Origin: Flavobacterium panacagri
Lineage (GTDB): Bacteria > Bacteroidota > Bacteroidia > Flavobacteriales > Flavobacteriaceae
Reading direction: 5' to 3'
Length of the DNA stretch: 64,000 nucleotides
NCBI RefSeq assembly: GCF_030378165.1
Contig: NZ_CP119766.1
Span: 3,968,001 to 4,032,000, forward strand
In this document: positions 25,522 to 34,720 of the stretch, in pieces
Numbering within the stretch: position 1 is the first letter of the stretch
How the letters are laid out: each line of letters starts with the position of its first letter
Position numbers and translations under genes: made by a program
Notes under the pieces: generated by a model
Told to the model about the DNA's origin: nothing
The model's database searches: none
What the model saw: only the letters and a program-made list of their open reading frames with translations

Positions 25522-27858
25522 ATGCAGAAATATATTGACCAGCTCAACGAAGCGCAGAGAGCGCCTGTTTTAAAGAAAGACGGGCCAATGATTATTATTG
25601 CTGGTGCAGGTTCGGGAAAAACCCGAGTTTTAACAATTAGGATCGCGTATTTGATGGCTCAAGGAATTGATGCCTTCAATATTTTGTCGCTGACTTTTAC
25701 CAATAAAGCAGCCCGCGAGATGAAACACAGGATTTCGGATATTGTGGGAGCATCTGAAGCAAAAAATCTTTGGATGGGAACTTTTCACTCGATTTTTGCA
25801 CGTATTCTTCGTGCAGAATCGGATCATTTAGGTTATCCTTCTAATTTTACTATTTACGATTCTCAAGACTCAGCGAGATTAATTTCTTCAATTATTAAAG
25901 AAATGCAGCTGGATCGTGATATTTACAAACCAAAACAAATTCTGGGGCGTATATCCAATTATAAGAACAGTTTGATTACGGTTAAAGCGTACTTTAATAA
26001 TCCAGAATTGGTTGAAGCTGATGCAATGGCCAAAAGACCGAGATTAGGAGAAATTTACCAGCAGTATGTGGAACGTTGCTTTAAAGCTGGAGCAATGGAT
26101 TTTGATGATTTGTTGTTGAAAACCAATGAATTGCTGAATCGTTTCCCGGAAGTTTTAGCTAAATATCAGGATCGTTTTCGTTATATTCTGGTTGATGAGT
26201 ACCAAGATACGAACCACTCTCAGTATTTGATTGTTAGGGCTTTATCGGACAGATTTCAGAATATTTGCGTGGTTGGGGATGATGCGCAGAGTATTTATGC
26301 TTTCCGTGGTGCGAATATCAATAATATTTTAAATTTCCAGAAAGATTATGAAGGTGTAATAATGTTCCGTTTGGAGCAGAATTATCGTTCGACACGAAAT
26401 ATCGTGGAAGCGGCCAATACCGTCATGGAGCATAATAAAACCAAACTGGATAAAGTAGTTTGGACTGCAAACGAGTTTGGGCCTAAAATTAAAGTTCACA
26501 GAAGTTTGACAGATGCTGAAGAAGGACGTTTTGTAGCTAGTACCATTTTTGAGCAGAAAATGCAGCATCAGTTGCATAATGGTTCTTTTGCAATCTTGTA
26601 TCGTACCAATGCACAGTCACGTGCAATGGAGGATGCGTTGAGAAAACGTGATATTCCGTATCGAATTTATGGCGGATTATCTTTCTATCAACGTAAAGAA
26701 ATTAAAGACGTTTTGTGTTATCTGCGATTGGTTTTGAATCCTAAAGATGAGGAAGCTCTAATTCGTGTGATTAATTATCCAGCGCGTGGAATTGGAGATA
26801 CTACTGTAGAAAAATTAACTATTGCAGCCAATCATTACAAACGTTCGATTTGGGAAGTAATGGTGAATATTGATAAAATTGACTTGAAATTAAACGCCGG
26901 AACAAAAAACAAATTGAAAGATTTTGTGACGATGATTCAGAGTTTTCAAGTCATCGATCAAAATCAAGATGCTTTTTATATTACGGATCACGTTGCTAAG
27001 AAAACTGGTTTGGTTCAGGAATTGAAGAAAGATGCGACTCCGGAAGGAATGGCAAAGATTCAGAATATCGAAGAACTTTTGAACGGTATTAAAGATTTTA
27101 CGGAAGGACAAAGAGAAATTGACGGAGCAAGAGGTGCGCTTTCTGAGTTTATGGAAGATGTAGCTTTGGCAACAGATTTAGATAAAGATACCAATGACGA
27201 TGATCGTGTAGCTTTAATGACCATTCACTTAGCAAAAGGATTGGAGTTTCCTCACGTTTTTGTGGTGGGTATGGAAGAAGATTTGTTTCCAAGTGCAATG
27301 AGTATGAGTACGAGAAGTGAATTGGAAGAAGAGCGTCGATTATTTTATGTAGCTTTAACAAGAGCGGAGCATCAGGCCTATTTGACTTATGCACAATCAC
27401 GTTACCGTTGGGGAAAACTAACAGATAGCGAACCTTCAAGATTTATTGAGGAGATTGAAGATCAATATTTGGAATATCTAACTCCTGCAGAAACCAATTA
27501 CCGCTATAAGTCGCCAATTGATGGCGATATTTTTGGAGACGTTGACAAATCTAAATTAAGATTAAACAAACCTGTTGCAGGAACTCCTCCTAAAAATATT
27601 GCAGATAATAATCCGAAACCGGATCTTAATATTAGAAAATTAAAGCCTGTTGCAGGAACTAATCCAAATACAAGTGCATCAAACTTGTTTGATAGTAAAT
27701 TGACCATTGGAAATATTGTAATGCATGAACGTTTTGGAAAAGGCGAAGTTGTTAATATGGAAGGTGTTGGTGCAGATAGAAAAGCAGAAATAAAATTTGA
27801 AGTTGGAGGAATTAAGAAATTGCTTTTAAGATTTGCTAAATTAGATGTTGTAGGGTAG
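25522..27858 (+). CDS. UvrD/PcrA-type ATP-dependent DNA helicase
   Basis: A 778-residue superfamily 1A helicase for repair and replication-fork maintenance. Motifs in order: LNEAQRAPVL (Q motif), IIAGAGSGKTRVLT (Walker A), FTNKAAREMKHRI, VDEYQDTNHSQY (Walker B), VGDDAQSIYAFRGA, QNYRSTRNIV, and VALMTIHLAKGLEFPHVF with LFYVALTRAEHQ. The C-terminal tail has a proline-rich linker with two KPVAGT repeats and a Tudor-like end (GKGEVVNMEGVGADRKAEI), as in PcrA. A strong ribosome site precedes it. Confidence 0.96.
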   Translation: MQKYIDQLNEAQRAPVLKKDGPMIIIAGAGSGKTRVLTIRIAYLMAQGIDAFNILSLTFTNKAAREMKHRISDIVGASEAKNLWMGTFHSIFARILRAESDHLGYPSNFTIYDSQDSARLISSIIKEMQLDRDIYKPKQILGRISNYKNSLITVKAYFNNPELVEADAMAKRPRLGEIYQQYVERCFKAGAMDFDDLLLKTNELLNRFPEVLAKYQDRFRYILVDEYQDTNHSQYLIVRALSDRFQNICVVGDDAQSIYAFRGANINNILNFQKDYEGVIMFRLEQNYRSTRNIVEAANTVMEHNKTKLDKVVWTANEFGPKIKVHRSLTDAEEGRFVASTIFEQKMQHQLHNGSFAILYRTNAQSRAMEDALRKRDIPYRIYGGLSFYQRKEIKDVLCYLRLVLNPKDEEALIRVINYPARGIGDTTVEKLTIAANHYKRSIWEVMVNIDKIDLKLNAGTKNKLKDFVTMIQSFQVIDQNQDAFYITDHVAKKTGLVQELKKDATPEGMAKIQNIEELLNGIKDFTEGQREIDGARGALSEFMEDVALATDLDKDTNDDDRVALMTIHLAKGLEFPHVFVVGMEEDLFPSAMSMSTRSELEEERRLFYVALTRAEHQAYLTYAQSRYRWGKLTDSEPSRFIEEIEDQYLEYLTPAETNYRYKSPIDGDIFGDVDKSKLRLNKPVAGTPPKNIADNNPKPDLNIRKLKPVAGTNPNTSASNLFDSKLTIGNIVMHERFGKGEVVNMEGVGADRKAEIKFEVGGIKKLLLRFAKLDVVG

Positions 27859-27860
27859 AA

Positions 27861-27888
27861 GAATAAAGAATAAAGAATAAAGAATAAA
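27861..27888 (+). repeat. Four perfect tandem copies of GAATAAA
   Basis: The 7-base unit is repeated four times without error between the helicase stop and the next start codon, ending six bases before the ATG. Copy-number change would alter the spacer and perhaps the ribosome site of the downstream gene. Confidence 0.85.
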
Positions 27889-27894
27889 GAAAGA

Positions 27895-28392
27895 ATGATT
27901 GATAAAGCACTTTTGAAGAAGCTTAATTTTATTGAAATTTATCAGTTTTTTGGAGGGATTGTTGGCATTCTTCTAATGATTTATTTGCTTTTTACAAAAG
28001 ACTCTACTAAATATCAAGATTATTTGTTCGTTTCTATTGTTCTTCCATTTATTTTTTTCATTTTTTGTATTTATTCCGCATGGTTATTAAATAAGAAAAA
28101 ATATTTGAGAGGATTATATTTGGTATTCATTTTATTAATTTTACAACTGGTTGCTTTTGAGTTTTGCGGAGTATTTTATACAGCTGTAAATGGAATAGCT
28201 ATAAATTTCACTTTAGATTTAACTAATGATTTACTAACAGGATTCGACCTTCAACCTTCCCAATTTTTCATAACATTCAATGGCAGTAGTGAAATTTTTC
28301 ATTTTAAAATGAATCTTTTTGCGTTTGCAATGTTGTTCTTTATTTTTAAAACTATAAAAGAGGTAAAGAGTAGTCTTTATTCTATTGTCTAA
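27895..28392 (+). CDS. Small four-helix membrane protein, unknown
   Basis: A 165-residue protein with four hydrophobic segments (around residues 18-35, 45-65, 75-95 and 140-155). No recognised motif. It may be co-transcribed with the helicase upstream and tsaC downstream. The last segment ends in IFKTIKEVKSSLYSIV. Function unknown. Confidence 0.65.
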   Translation: MIDKALLKKLNFIEIYQFFGGIVGILLMIYLLFTKDSTKYQDYLFVSIVLPFIFFIFCIYSAWLLNKKKYLRGLYLVFILLILQLVAFEFCGVFYTAVNGIAINFTLDLTNDLLTGFDLQPSQFFITFNGSSEIFHFKMNLFAFAMLFFIFKTIKEVKSSLYSIV

Positions 28393-28414
28393 CATCTTTA
28401 TTCTAAAAAAAATT

Positions 28415-29035
28415 ATGGCCGAATTTATAAAAATATACCCAGATAAGCCAAGTGAAGCTGCAATTGCAAAAGTGGTAAAAGTGCTTCAGAATGGTGGATT
28501 GGTTATTTATCCAACCGATACAGTTTATGGTTTAGGCTGTGATATTACCAATTCAAGAGCATTAGAAAAAATTGCAAAAATAAAAGGTATTAAGTTAGAG
28601 AAAGCAAATTTTTCATTTATTTGTCATGATTTGAGCAATTTATCAGATTATGTGCGTCAGATTGATACATCAACTTTTAAAATTTTGAAAAGAGCTTTGC
28701 CAGGCCCGTATACTTTTATTTTGCCAGGAAATAATAATTTGCCAAGAGAGTTTAAAAAGAAAACTACGGTTGGTATTCGTGTTCCAGACAATAATATCAT
28801 TTTAGAAATTGTGCGCCAGTTAGGAAATCCAGTAGTTTCTACTTCTATTCGTGATGAAGATGATGTAATTGAGTATACTACAGATCCGGAGTTAATTTTC
28901 GAAAAGTGGCAACATCTTGTTGATATGGTGATTGATGGAGGTTATGGAGATAACGTTGGTTCAACAATTATTGATCTTTCTGAACATGAACCTGTTATTG
29001 TAAGAGAAGGGAAAGGCGATATTGATATTTTGTAA
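28415..29035 (+). CDS. L-threonylcarbamoyladenylate synthase (TsaC/Sua5/YrdC)
   Basis: The ATG at 28415 gives 206 residues beginning AEFIKIYPDKPSEAAIAKVV; the upstream TTG at 28385 would add a stretch that is not conserved. The YrdC core is clear: GGLVIYPTDTVYGLGCDI, LPGPYTFILPGN and VVSTSIRDEDD, ending with IIDLSEHEPVIVREGKGD. The enzyme makes threonylcarbamoyl-AMP for tRNA t6A37. The partner ATPase TsaE is encoded 12 kb further on. Confidence 0.93.
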   Translation: MAEFIKIYPDKPSEAAIAKVVKVLQNGGLVIYPTDTVYGLGCDITNSRALEKIAKIKGIKLEKANFSFICHDLSNLSDYVRQIDTSTFKILKRALPGPYTFILPGNNNLPREFKKKTTVGIRVPDNNIILEIVRQLGNPVVSTSIRDEDDVIEYTTDPELIFEKWQHLVDMVIDGGYGDNVGSTIIDLSEHEPVIVREGKGDIDIL

Positions 29036-29135
29036 ATAAATACTTTAATTGTGTAAACTTATAAAAATAATGCCTAACTTTATTACAGTTAAAATTTAGT
29101 TAGTTATCTAAAATACTTTTATTCTTTTTAGGATA

Positions 29136-29167
29136 CAAAAAAGCAGGTCAATCGACCTGCTTTTTCT
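29136..29167. terminator. Bidirectional terminator between tsaC and ompA-like gene
   Basis: Stem AAAAAGCAGGTC/GACCTGCTTTTT with a four-base AATC loop and T runs on both strands, sitting between convergent genes. Confidence 0.9.
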
Positions 29168-29190
29168 GTTTTATAAAATCTAAACAAGAA

Positions 29191-30024
29191 TTATTTAGCT
29201 TGCTTTTTCATTTCTTTTTCAATCATATCATAGAATTGATCGATTTTTGGCATAACTACGATACGAGTTCTTCTGTTACGAGCTTTGTCTTCAGCAGTAT
29301 CGTTAGCAACTAATGGTACGTAAGAACTTCTACCTGCAGCAATTAATTTAGCTGGGTTAACACCAAGATCGTTTGTTAATACACGAACGATTGAAGTAGA
29401 ACGTTTAACACTTAAATCCCAGTTGTCTAAGATAACTCCGTTGCTTTTGTATGGTACATTATCAGTGTGACCTTCAACCATACATTCGAAATCAGGTTTG
29501 TCATTTACAACTTTAGCAACTTTAGCTAAAACAGTTTTAGCTTTATCACTTACGTCGTAGCTACCGCTTTTGAATAATAATTTATCAGCGATAGAGATGA
29601 ATACAACTCCTTTTTCAACATTAACTTCGATATCTGGATCGTTGATTCCAACAGCTCCTTTTAAGCTTGTAACTAATGCTAAAGTAACACTGTCTTTTTT
29701 AGTTAAAGCATCTTGAAGTCTAGAGATTTTTAAATCTTTTTCTTTTAAACTTTCAAGAGATTTTTCTAGGTTTTCAGCACCTTTAGTTGTTAAGATAGTT
29801 AAATCTTTAGAACTGTTGATTAAGTCTTGATTATGTTGTTTGTAGCTGTCAGCTGTAGCAGCTAATCCAGCTTTTTCTTCTAAGCACGTGTTTAATTTTA
29901 CAGTACAAGAGTTTAACAAATCTTGAGTCTCTTTGTTTTTAGCTTCTAATTCCGCATATTTCTTTTTAGAAACACATGATGTTAGGGCCATTAATACTGA
30001 TAGTGCGATAACTATTTTTCTCAT
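29191..30024 (-). CDS. OmpA family lipoprotein
   Basis: A 277-residue envelope lipoprotein: signal with lipobox ALTSCVSKKK (Cys17), a long coiled-coil stretch (residues 20-115), then an OmpA-like peptidoglycan-binding domain with LLFKSGSYDVSDKAK, VEGHTDNVPY and NRRTRIVVMP. The domain should tether the outer membrane to peptidoglycan. Architecture resembles flavobacterial OmpA/MotB lipoproteins. It is followed by a strong terminator and lies downstream of a glycosyltransferase on the same strand. Confidence 0.93.
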   Translation of the reverse strand: MRKIVIALSVLMALTSCVSKKKYAELEAKNKETQDLLNSCTVKLNTCLEEKAGLAATADSYKQHNQDLINSSKDLTILTTKGAENLEKSLESLKEKDLKISRLQDALTKKDSVTLALVTSLKGAVGINDPDIEVNVEKGVVFISIADKLLFKSGSYDVSDKAKTVLAKVAKVVNDKPDFECMVEGHTDNVPYKSNGVILDNWDLSVKRSTSIVRVLTNDLGVNPAKLIAAGRSSYVPLVANDTAEDKARNRRTRIVVMPKIDQFYDMIEKEMKKQAK

Positions 30025-30056
30025 AAATTTAATTTTAATTAGACTTGATTACAAAT

Positions 30057-31076
30057 TTAGTTTTTAATATTTTGAATACTGTTAAAGATTTCTTTAAATA
30101 AGGTCATTTTCCTGATATAGTAAAGGAAAACGATGCTTTTTACCATATAGTATTGCTGAATCTGAAATTCTTTTCGTTTTTCGAGATATTTTAAAGATAA
30201 GCAATAAAATGAAAAATGTGCCTTTAAAATAGCAAAAGTATGTCCGATTTTACCCTGTGTAAGAAAACGGATACCTGCAATACCGTCTAAAACCATACGG
30301 AAAAAAATTACCCAGAATAATCCTCTTTTTGGCAGATTTTTGACAAGCATTAATAATGAATTTCTAAAATTTAGATACGTTTTTTTTGGATTTCCTTGTT
30401 GTAAAGTTGCTCCTCCAACATGGTAAACCAAAGATTGATAATTGTACTTAATAATATGACCTTCGTTAGCGGCTCTCCAGCATAAATCAATTTCTTCCTG
30501 ATGAGCAAAAAAGCTTTCATCAAACCCTCCTAATTCGCGATAAACTTTTTTTCTGATGAAGAAACAAGCACCAGATGCCCAGAATAATTCACTGTTATCA
30601 TCATATTGGCCGTTATCTTTTTCTAAGGTTTCGAAAATTCGTCCTCTGCAGAAAGGAAAGCCATATTTATCAATGAAACCACCTGCGGCTCCAGCATATT
30701 CGAAATATTCCTTGTTTTTAAAATCAAGGATTTTAGGCTGGATAATAGCAGTTTGTTTTTCATTTTCAAAAGTTTCAAGAATTGGTTTAAGCCAGTTTTC
30801 GGTAACTTCAATATCTGAATTTACTAATGCATAAATTTCAGCATCAATATGTTTTAAGGCATCATTATAACCTTTCGCAAAGCCATGATTGCCAGTATTT
30901 TTTACAATTTTAATTGTAGGGAAATTTTGTTGAACAAATTCAACTGAATTATCTGTAGAGTCATTATCGGCAACGTAAATTGTCGCGTCTTCTGAAAACT
31001 GAATAACAGATGGTAAAAACTGCTCCAGCAATTTTACTCCGTTCCAATTTAAAATGACAACTGCTATCTTATCCAA
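30057..31076 (-). CDS. Family 2 glycosyltransferase
   Basis: A 339-residue GT-A fold enzyme: VVILNWNGVKLLEQFLPSV at the start, the nucleotide-binding VADNDSTDNSVEFV, a VNSDIEV DxD-like site, and a late EEIDLCWRAANEGH. It resembles rhamnosyl-type transferases that build surface polysaccharide. A C-terminal hydrophobic patch (LFWVIFFRMVLDGIAGI) suggests membrane association. No other polysaccharide genes are adjacent. Confidence 0.92.
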   Translation of the reverse strand: MDKIAVVILNWNGVKLLEQFLPSVIQFSEDATIYVADNDSTDNSVEFVQQNFPTIKIVKNTGNHGFAKGYNDALKHIDAEIYALVNSDIEVTENWLKPILETFENEKQTAIIQPKILDFKNKEYFEYAGAAGGFIDKYGFPFCRGRIFETLEKDNGQYDDNSELFWASGACFFIRKKVYRELGGFDESFFAHQEEIDLCWRAANEGHIIKYNYQSLVYHVGGATLQQGNPKKTYLNFRNSLLMLVKNLPKRGLFWVIFFRMVLDGIAGIRFLTQGKIGHTFAILKAHFSFYCLSLKYLEKRKEFQIQQYYMVKSIVFLYYIRKMTLFKEIFNSIQNIKN

Positions 31077-31097
31077 AAGTACTTTAATTATTTATTT

Positions 31098-31550
31098 TTA
31101 ATGGTTTTCTTTATAGTCAGGCAGGCTTCTTAAAAACTCATATCTTTCGTTTTCAAAATCCATTTGACAATAAAAATGGTTTAGTCCGTTTGTGACATTC
31201 AAAAACCGTGCCTGCATTGTCATATTATAACGAGCAATTTGATCAAAAGTTGCCTGAGAGATTTTAACTTCGGGTGCTTTGCACTCTACAAGTATGTGTA
31301 TAGTACCATCTGGATTAAATACGACTACATCATATCGTTTTCGTAATCCATTGACAGTTAAAACTTTCTCTACATTAATTAAAGATTTAGGATATTTTTT
31401 TTCATGCATTAAAAAATGAACAACGTGTTGACGAACCCATTCTTCAGGCGTAAGAATTATAAATTTTTTCCTGATTTCATCAAAAATAGAGACTTTATTT
31501 TCGCTATTTTTGAATCGGAAAGTATAAGCAGGGAAATTAAGTTTAAGCAT
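31098..31550 (-). CDS. HsdR N-terminal-like (PD-(D/E)xK) protein
   Basis: The ATG at 31550 gives 150 residues that start LKLNFPAYTFRFKNSENKVS. The centre reads RKRYDVVVFNPDGTIHILVE then CKAPEV, an Asp...Glu-x-Lys set typical of PD-(D/E)xK nucleases, as in the N-terminus of type I restriction HsdR. There are no hsdM or hsdS genes nearby, so it is not a restriction system. It is divergent from holA, suggesting a role in DNA metabolism. Confidence 0.85.
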   Translation of the reverse strand: MLKLNFPAYTFRFKNSENKVSIFDEIRKKFIILTPEEWVRQHVVHFLMHEKKYPKSLINVEKVLTVNGLRKRYDVVVFNPDGTIHILVECKAPEVKISQATFDQIARYNMTMQARFLNVTNGLNHFYCQMDFENERYEFLRSLPDYKENH

Positions 31551-31570
31551 AAAGCAAAAATAGAAAATAG

Positions 31571-31616
31571 TTTTTTGTTTCAAACCAACTTGAAACTTTA
31601 AACTTGAAACAAAAAA
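31571..31616. repeat. Perfect 13-bp inverted repeat in a divergent promoter
   Basis: TTTTTTGTTTCAA (31571-31583) and TTGAAACAAAAAA (31604-31616) are exact complements, with a further direct copy of ACTTGAAAC between them. It fills the 71-base gap between the HsdR-like gene and holA. Confidence 0.75.
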
Positions 31617-31621
31617 AATAA

Positions 31622-32626
31622 ATGGACGAAGTAATTAAAATTGTCAACGATATTAAAGCTGGAGATATTAAACCAATTTATTTTTTAATGGGTGAAGAAC
31701 CTTATTATATAGATAAGTTATCCGAATATATTGAAGGAAATATTTTAGCCGAAGAAGAAAAAGGTTTTAATCAGACGGTTTTATACGGAAGAGATGTTTC
31801 TATAGATGATATTGTTTCAACGGCCAAGCGCTATCCGATGATGGCTGATCGTCAGGTGGTTATTGTAAAAGAAGCCCAAGAATTATCTCGAACAATTGAT
31901 AAAATAGAATCTTATGTTGATAATCCGATGCAGACTACTGTTTTGGTTTTTTGTTATAAATATAAGACACTCGACAAACGTAAAAAGGTTACTAAACTAT
32001 TAGCACAGAAAGGTGTTGTTTATGAAAGTAAAAAGTTATACGAAAATCAGGTAGGAGATTGGATTAAACGGGTATTGGCTGGAAAAAAATATACAATTGA
32101 CCCCAAGGCAAATGCTATGCTCGTTGAATTCTTAGGAACAGATTTGAGTAAAATCAATAATGAATTGGAAAAACTTCAGATCATCTTGCCGAAAGGCAGT
32201 ACGATTACTCCAGAACATATTGAAGAAAATATTGGATTTAGTAAAGATTATAATGTTTTTGAACTTCGAAAAGCAATTGGTGAGCGTAATCAATTGAGAG
32301 CTTATAAGATAGCGGATAATTTTGCTCATAATCCGAAAGAATATCCATTGGTTATGACAACAGGTTTGGTTTTTGGTTTCTTTGTGCAACTTTTAAAATA
32401 TCACGGACTAAAAGATAAAAATCCTAAAAATGTGGCATCGGTTCTTGGTGTAAATCCGTTCTTTTTAAAAGAGTATGATTTGGCGGTAAAAAATTATCCA
32501 ATGAGAAAGGTAAGTCAGATTGTAGGTGCTTTGCGGGATATTGATATTAAAAGTAAAGGTGTGGGAGCGAATGCTTTACCGCAATCTGATCTCTTAAAAG
32601 AAATGCTGTATAAAATATTTAATTAA
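31622..32626 (+). CDS. holA: DNA polymerase III subunit delta
   Basis: A 334-residue clamp-loader subunit. The N-terminal KPIYFLMGEEPYYIDKLSEY, the Rossmann-like ADRQVVIVKEAQELS, and the C-terminal collar NKINNELEKL-type helices with IEENIGFSKDYNVFELRKAI fit HolA. Together with tau and delta-prime it opens the beta clamp. Only the delta subunit is in the window. Confidence 0.93.
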   Translation: MDEVIKIVNDIKAGDIKPIYFLMGEEPYYIDKLSEYIEGNILAEEEKGFNQTVLYGRDVSIDDIVSTAKRYPMMADRQVVIVKEAQELSRTIDKIESYVDNPMQTTVLVFCYKYKTLDKRKKVTKLLAQKGVVYESKKLYENQVGDWIKRVLAGKKYTIDPKANAMLVEFLGTDLSKINNELEKLQIILPKGSTITPEHIEENIGFSKDYNVFELRKAIGERNQLRAYKIADNFAHNPKEYPLVMTTGLVFGFFVQLLKYHGLKDKNPKNVASVLGVNPFFLKEYDLAVKNYPMRKVSQIVGALRDIDIKSKGVGANALPQSDLLKEMLYKIFN

Positions 32627-32690
32627 GCCATTAAAATTCACGATATTTGCGTTTCTAAAAATTTTACTACTTTAAAATTATTACACAATT

Positions 32691-32873
32691 ATGGGAATGA
32701 ATAAAAATACTGTCTTAGGCTGGGCAACTTTTATAATGGTACTGATGGGATTCTTACTTATAGGTCTTGGAGCTTTTAGATATAGTGATGTTTCAGGCTG
32801 GGGATTTGGAGCTGTGGGAGTTGGGTTTTTAGCTAATGCATGGGTTTTTAATGCATTAAAAGGTAGAGTTTAA
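32691..32873 (+). CDS. Small two-helix membrane protein (CAL67264-like)
   Basis: A 60-residue protein made almost wholly of two hydrophobic segments (TVLGWATFIMVLMGFLLIGL and WGFGAVGVGFLANAWVFNA). I recall a conserved flavobacterial family of this size and sequence. Function unknown. It sits 50 bases ahead of ettA. Confidence 0.75.
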   Translation: MGMNKNTVLGWATFIMVLMGFLLIGLGAFRYSDVSGWGFGAVGVGFLANAWVFNALKGRV

Positions 32874-32923
32874 GATATTGCAATATCAATAAAAAAGTAA
32901 ATAATTAAAATTAAAAATAAAAA

Positions 32924-34615
32924 ATGTCAGACGATAAGAAAGTAATTTTCTCAATGCAAAAATTGAGTAAAACCTATCAAGGAGCAGACAAACCAGTACT
33001 TAAAAATATTTATTTGAGTTTCTTTTATGGAGCAAAAATTGGTATTTTAGGTCTTAATGGTTCTGGAAAATCTTCTCTTTTAAAAATTATAGCAGGAGTT
33101 GATAAAAATTACCAGGGCGATGTAGTTTTTCAGCCAGGTTACACTGTAGGTTATTTAGAGCAGGAACCAATTCTTGATGATTCTAAAACCGTTATCGAAA
33201 TTGTTCGTGAAGGAGCTGCAGAAACTATGGCAGTTTTAGAAGAATACAACCAAATCAATGATTTATTTGGTCTTGAAGAAAATTATTCAGATCCAGATAA
33301 AATGGATAAATTAATGGATCGTCAAGCGGCATTGCAAGATAAAATCGACGCTCTTGGTGCTTGGGAAATCGATACCAAACTTGAAATTGCAATGGATGCG
33401 TTGCGTACTCCAGATGGCGATACGCCAATTAAAAATCTTTCAGGAGGTGAGCGTCGTCGTGTAGCTTTGTGTCGTTTGTTATTGCAACAACCAGATGTAT
33501 TGCTTTTAGATGAGCCTACCAACCACTTAGATGCTGAGTCAGTTCTTTGGTTGGAGCAACATTTAGCACAATATTCAGGAACTGTAATTGCTGTAACGCA
33601 CGACCGTTATTTCTTAGATAACGTTGCAGGATGGATTTTGGAACTAGATAGAGGAGAAGGTATTCCATGGAAAGGGAACTATTCTTCTTGGTTAGATCAA
33701 AAATCAAACCGTATGGCTCAGGAAGAAAAAGTAGCTTCAAAACGTAGAAAAACTTTAGAGCGTGAGTTGGAGTGGGTTCGTCAAGGTGCAAAAGGTCGTC
33801 AGACAAAACAAAAAGCCCGTTTACAGAATTACGATAAATTATTAAATGAAGATCAAAAACAACTAGATGAAAATCTAGAGATCTATATCCCGAATGGACC
33901 TCGTTTAGGAACAAATGTTATCGAAGCTAAAAATGTAGCTAAAGCTTTTGGTGATAAATTATTATATGATAATTTGAACTTTACTTTACCACAAGCGGGT
34001 ATTGTTGGAATCATCGGGCCAAACGGTGCTGGTAAGTCTACTATTTTCAAAATGATTATGGGAGAGCAAGCTACTGACAGCGGTGAATTTACGGTTGGTG
34101 AAACAGTAAAAATTGCTTACGTAGATCAGTCTCACGCCAATATTGATCCAAATAAATCGATTTGGGAAAACTTTGCTGATGGTCAAGAATTGATCATGAT
34201 GGGAGGAAAGCAAGTAAACTCAAGAGCTTACTTATCACGTTTCAACTTTGGTGGTGGAGAGCAAAACAAAAAAGTATCCATGTTATCTGGTGGGGAGCGT
34301 AACCGTTTACACTTGGCGATGACTTTGAAAGAAGAAGGAAACGTACTTTTACTGGATGAGCCTACGAATGACCTTGACGTAAATACACTTCGTGCATTAG
34401 AGGAAGGTTTGGAAAATTTCGCTGGTTGTGCTGTAATTATTTCTCACGACAGATGGTTCTTAGATAGAATCTGTACGCACATTTTAGCTTTTGAAGGAGA
34501 TTCTGAAGTTTATTTCTTTGAAGGAAGTTTTACGGAATATGAAGAAAATAAAAAGAAACGTCTTGGTGGTGACTTAACTCCAAAACGTATTAAATACAGA
34601 AAATTGATTAGATAA
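32924..34615 (+). CDS. ettA: ABC-F protein EttA (energy-dependent translational throttle)
   Basis: A 563-residue cytoplasmic ABC-F ATPase with two nucleotide-binding domains and no membrane part. Walker A sites are LGLNGSGKSSLLK and IGPNGAGKSTIFK; signature motifs are NLSGGERRRVALC and MLSGGERNRLHLA; Walker B sites are LLLDEPTNHLD and LLLDEPTNDLD. The linker RELEWVRQGAKGRQTKQKAR and the C-terminal GGDLTPKRIKYRKL are specific for EttA. It binds the ribosomal E site and gates elongation by energy state. Confidence 0.95.
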   Translation: MSDDKKVIFSMQKLSKTYQGADKPVLKNIYLSFFYGAKIGILGLNGSGKSSLLKIIAGVDKNYQGDVVFQPGYTVGYLEQEPILDDSKTVIEIVREGAAETMAVLEEYNQINDLFGLEENYSDPDKMDKLMDRQAALQDKIDALGAWEIDTKLEIAMDALRTPDGDTPIKNLSGGERRRVALCRLLLQQPDVLLLDEPTNHLDAESVLWLEQHLAQYSGTVIAVTHDRYFLDNVAGWILELDRGEGIPWKGNYSSWLDQKSNRMAQEEKVASKRRKTLERELEWVRQGAKGRQTKQKARLQNYDKLLNEDQKQLDENLEIYIPNGPRLGTNVIEAKNVAKAFGDKLLYDNLNFTLPQAGIVGIIGPNGAGKSTIFKMIMGEQATDSGEFTVGETVKIAYVDQSHANIDPNKSIWENFADGQELIMMGGKQVNSRAYLSRFNFGGGEQNKKVSMLSGGERNRLHLAMTLKEEGNVLLLDEPTNDLDVNTLRALEEGLENFAGCAVIISHDRWFLDRICTHILAFEGDSEVYFFEGSFTEYEENKKKRLGGDLTPKRIKYRKLIR

Positions 34616-34639
34616 GTTTAGTTAATTTCTAATTCTTAA

Positions 34640-34680
34640 AAATCCCAAATTCCAAATTTATCGGAGTTTGGGATTTTTTG
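34640..34680 (+). terminator. Terminator of ettA
   Basis: AAATCCCAAA pairs with TTTGGGATTTTTT around a 17-base loop and is followed by T residues, 24 bases after the stop codon. It could also work for the convergent DCC gene. Confidence 0.85.
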
Positions 34681-34720
34681 TTTGAATTATACTAAATTGG
34701 AATTTTAGAATTGGAATTTT

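Noticed and set aside
31098..31550. HsdR-like domain as sign of a type I restriction system
   Set aside because: The protein is only 150 residues, has no helicase part, and no hsdM or hsdS is present.
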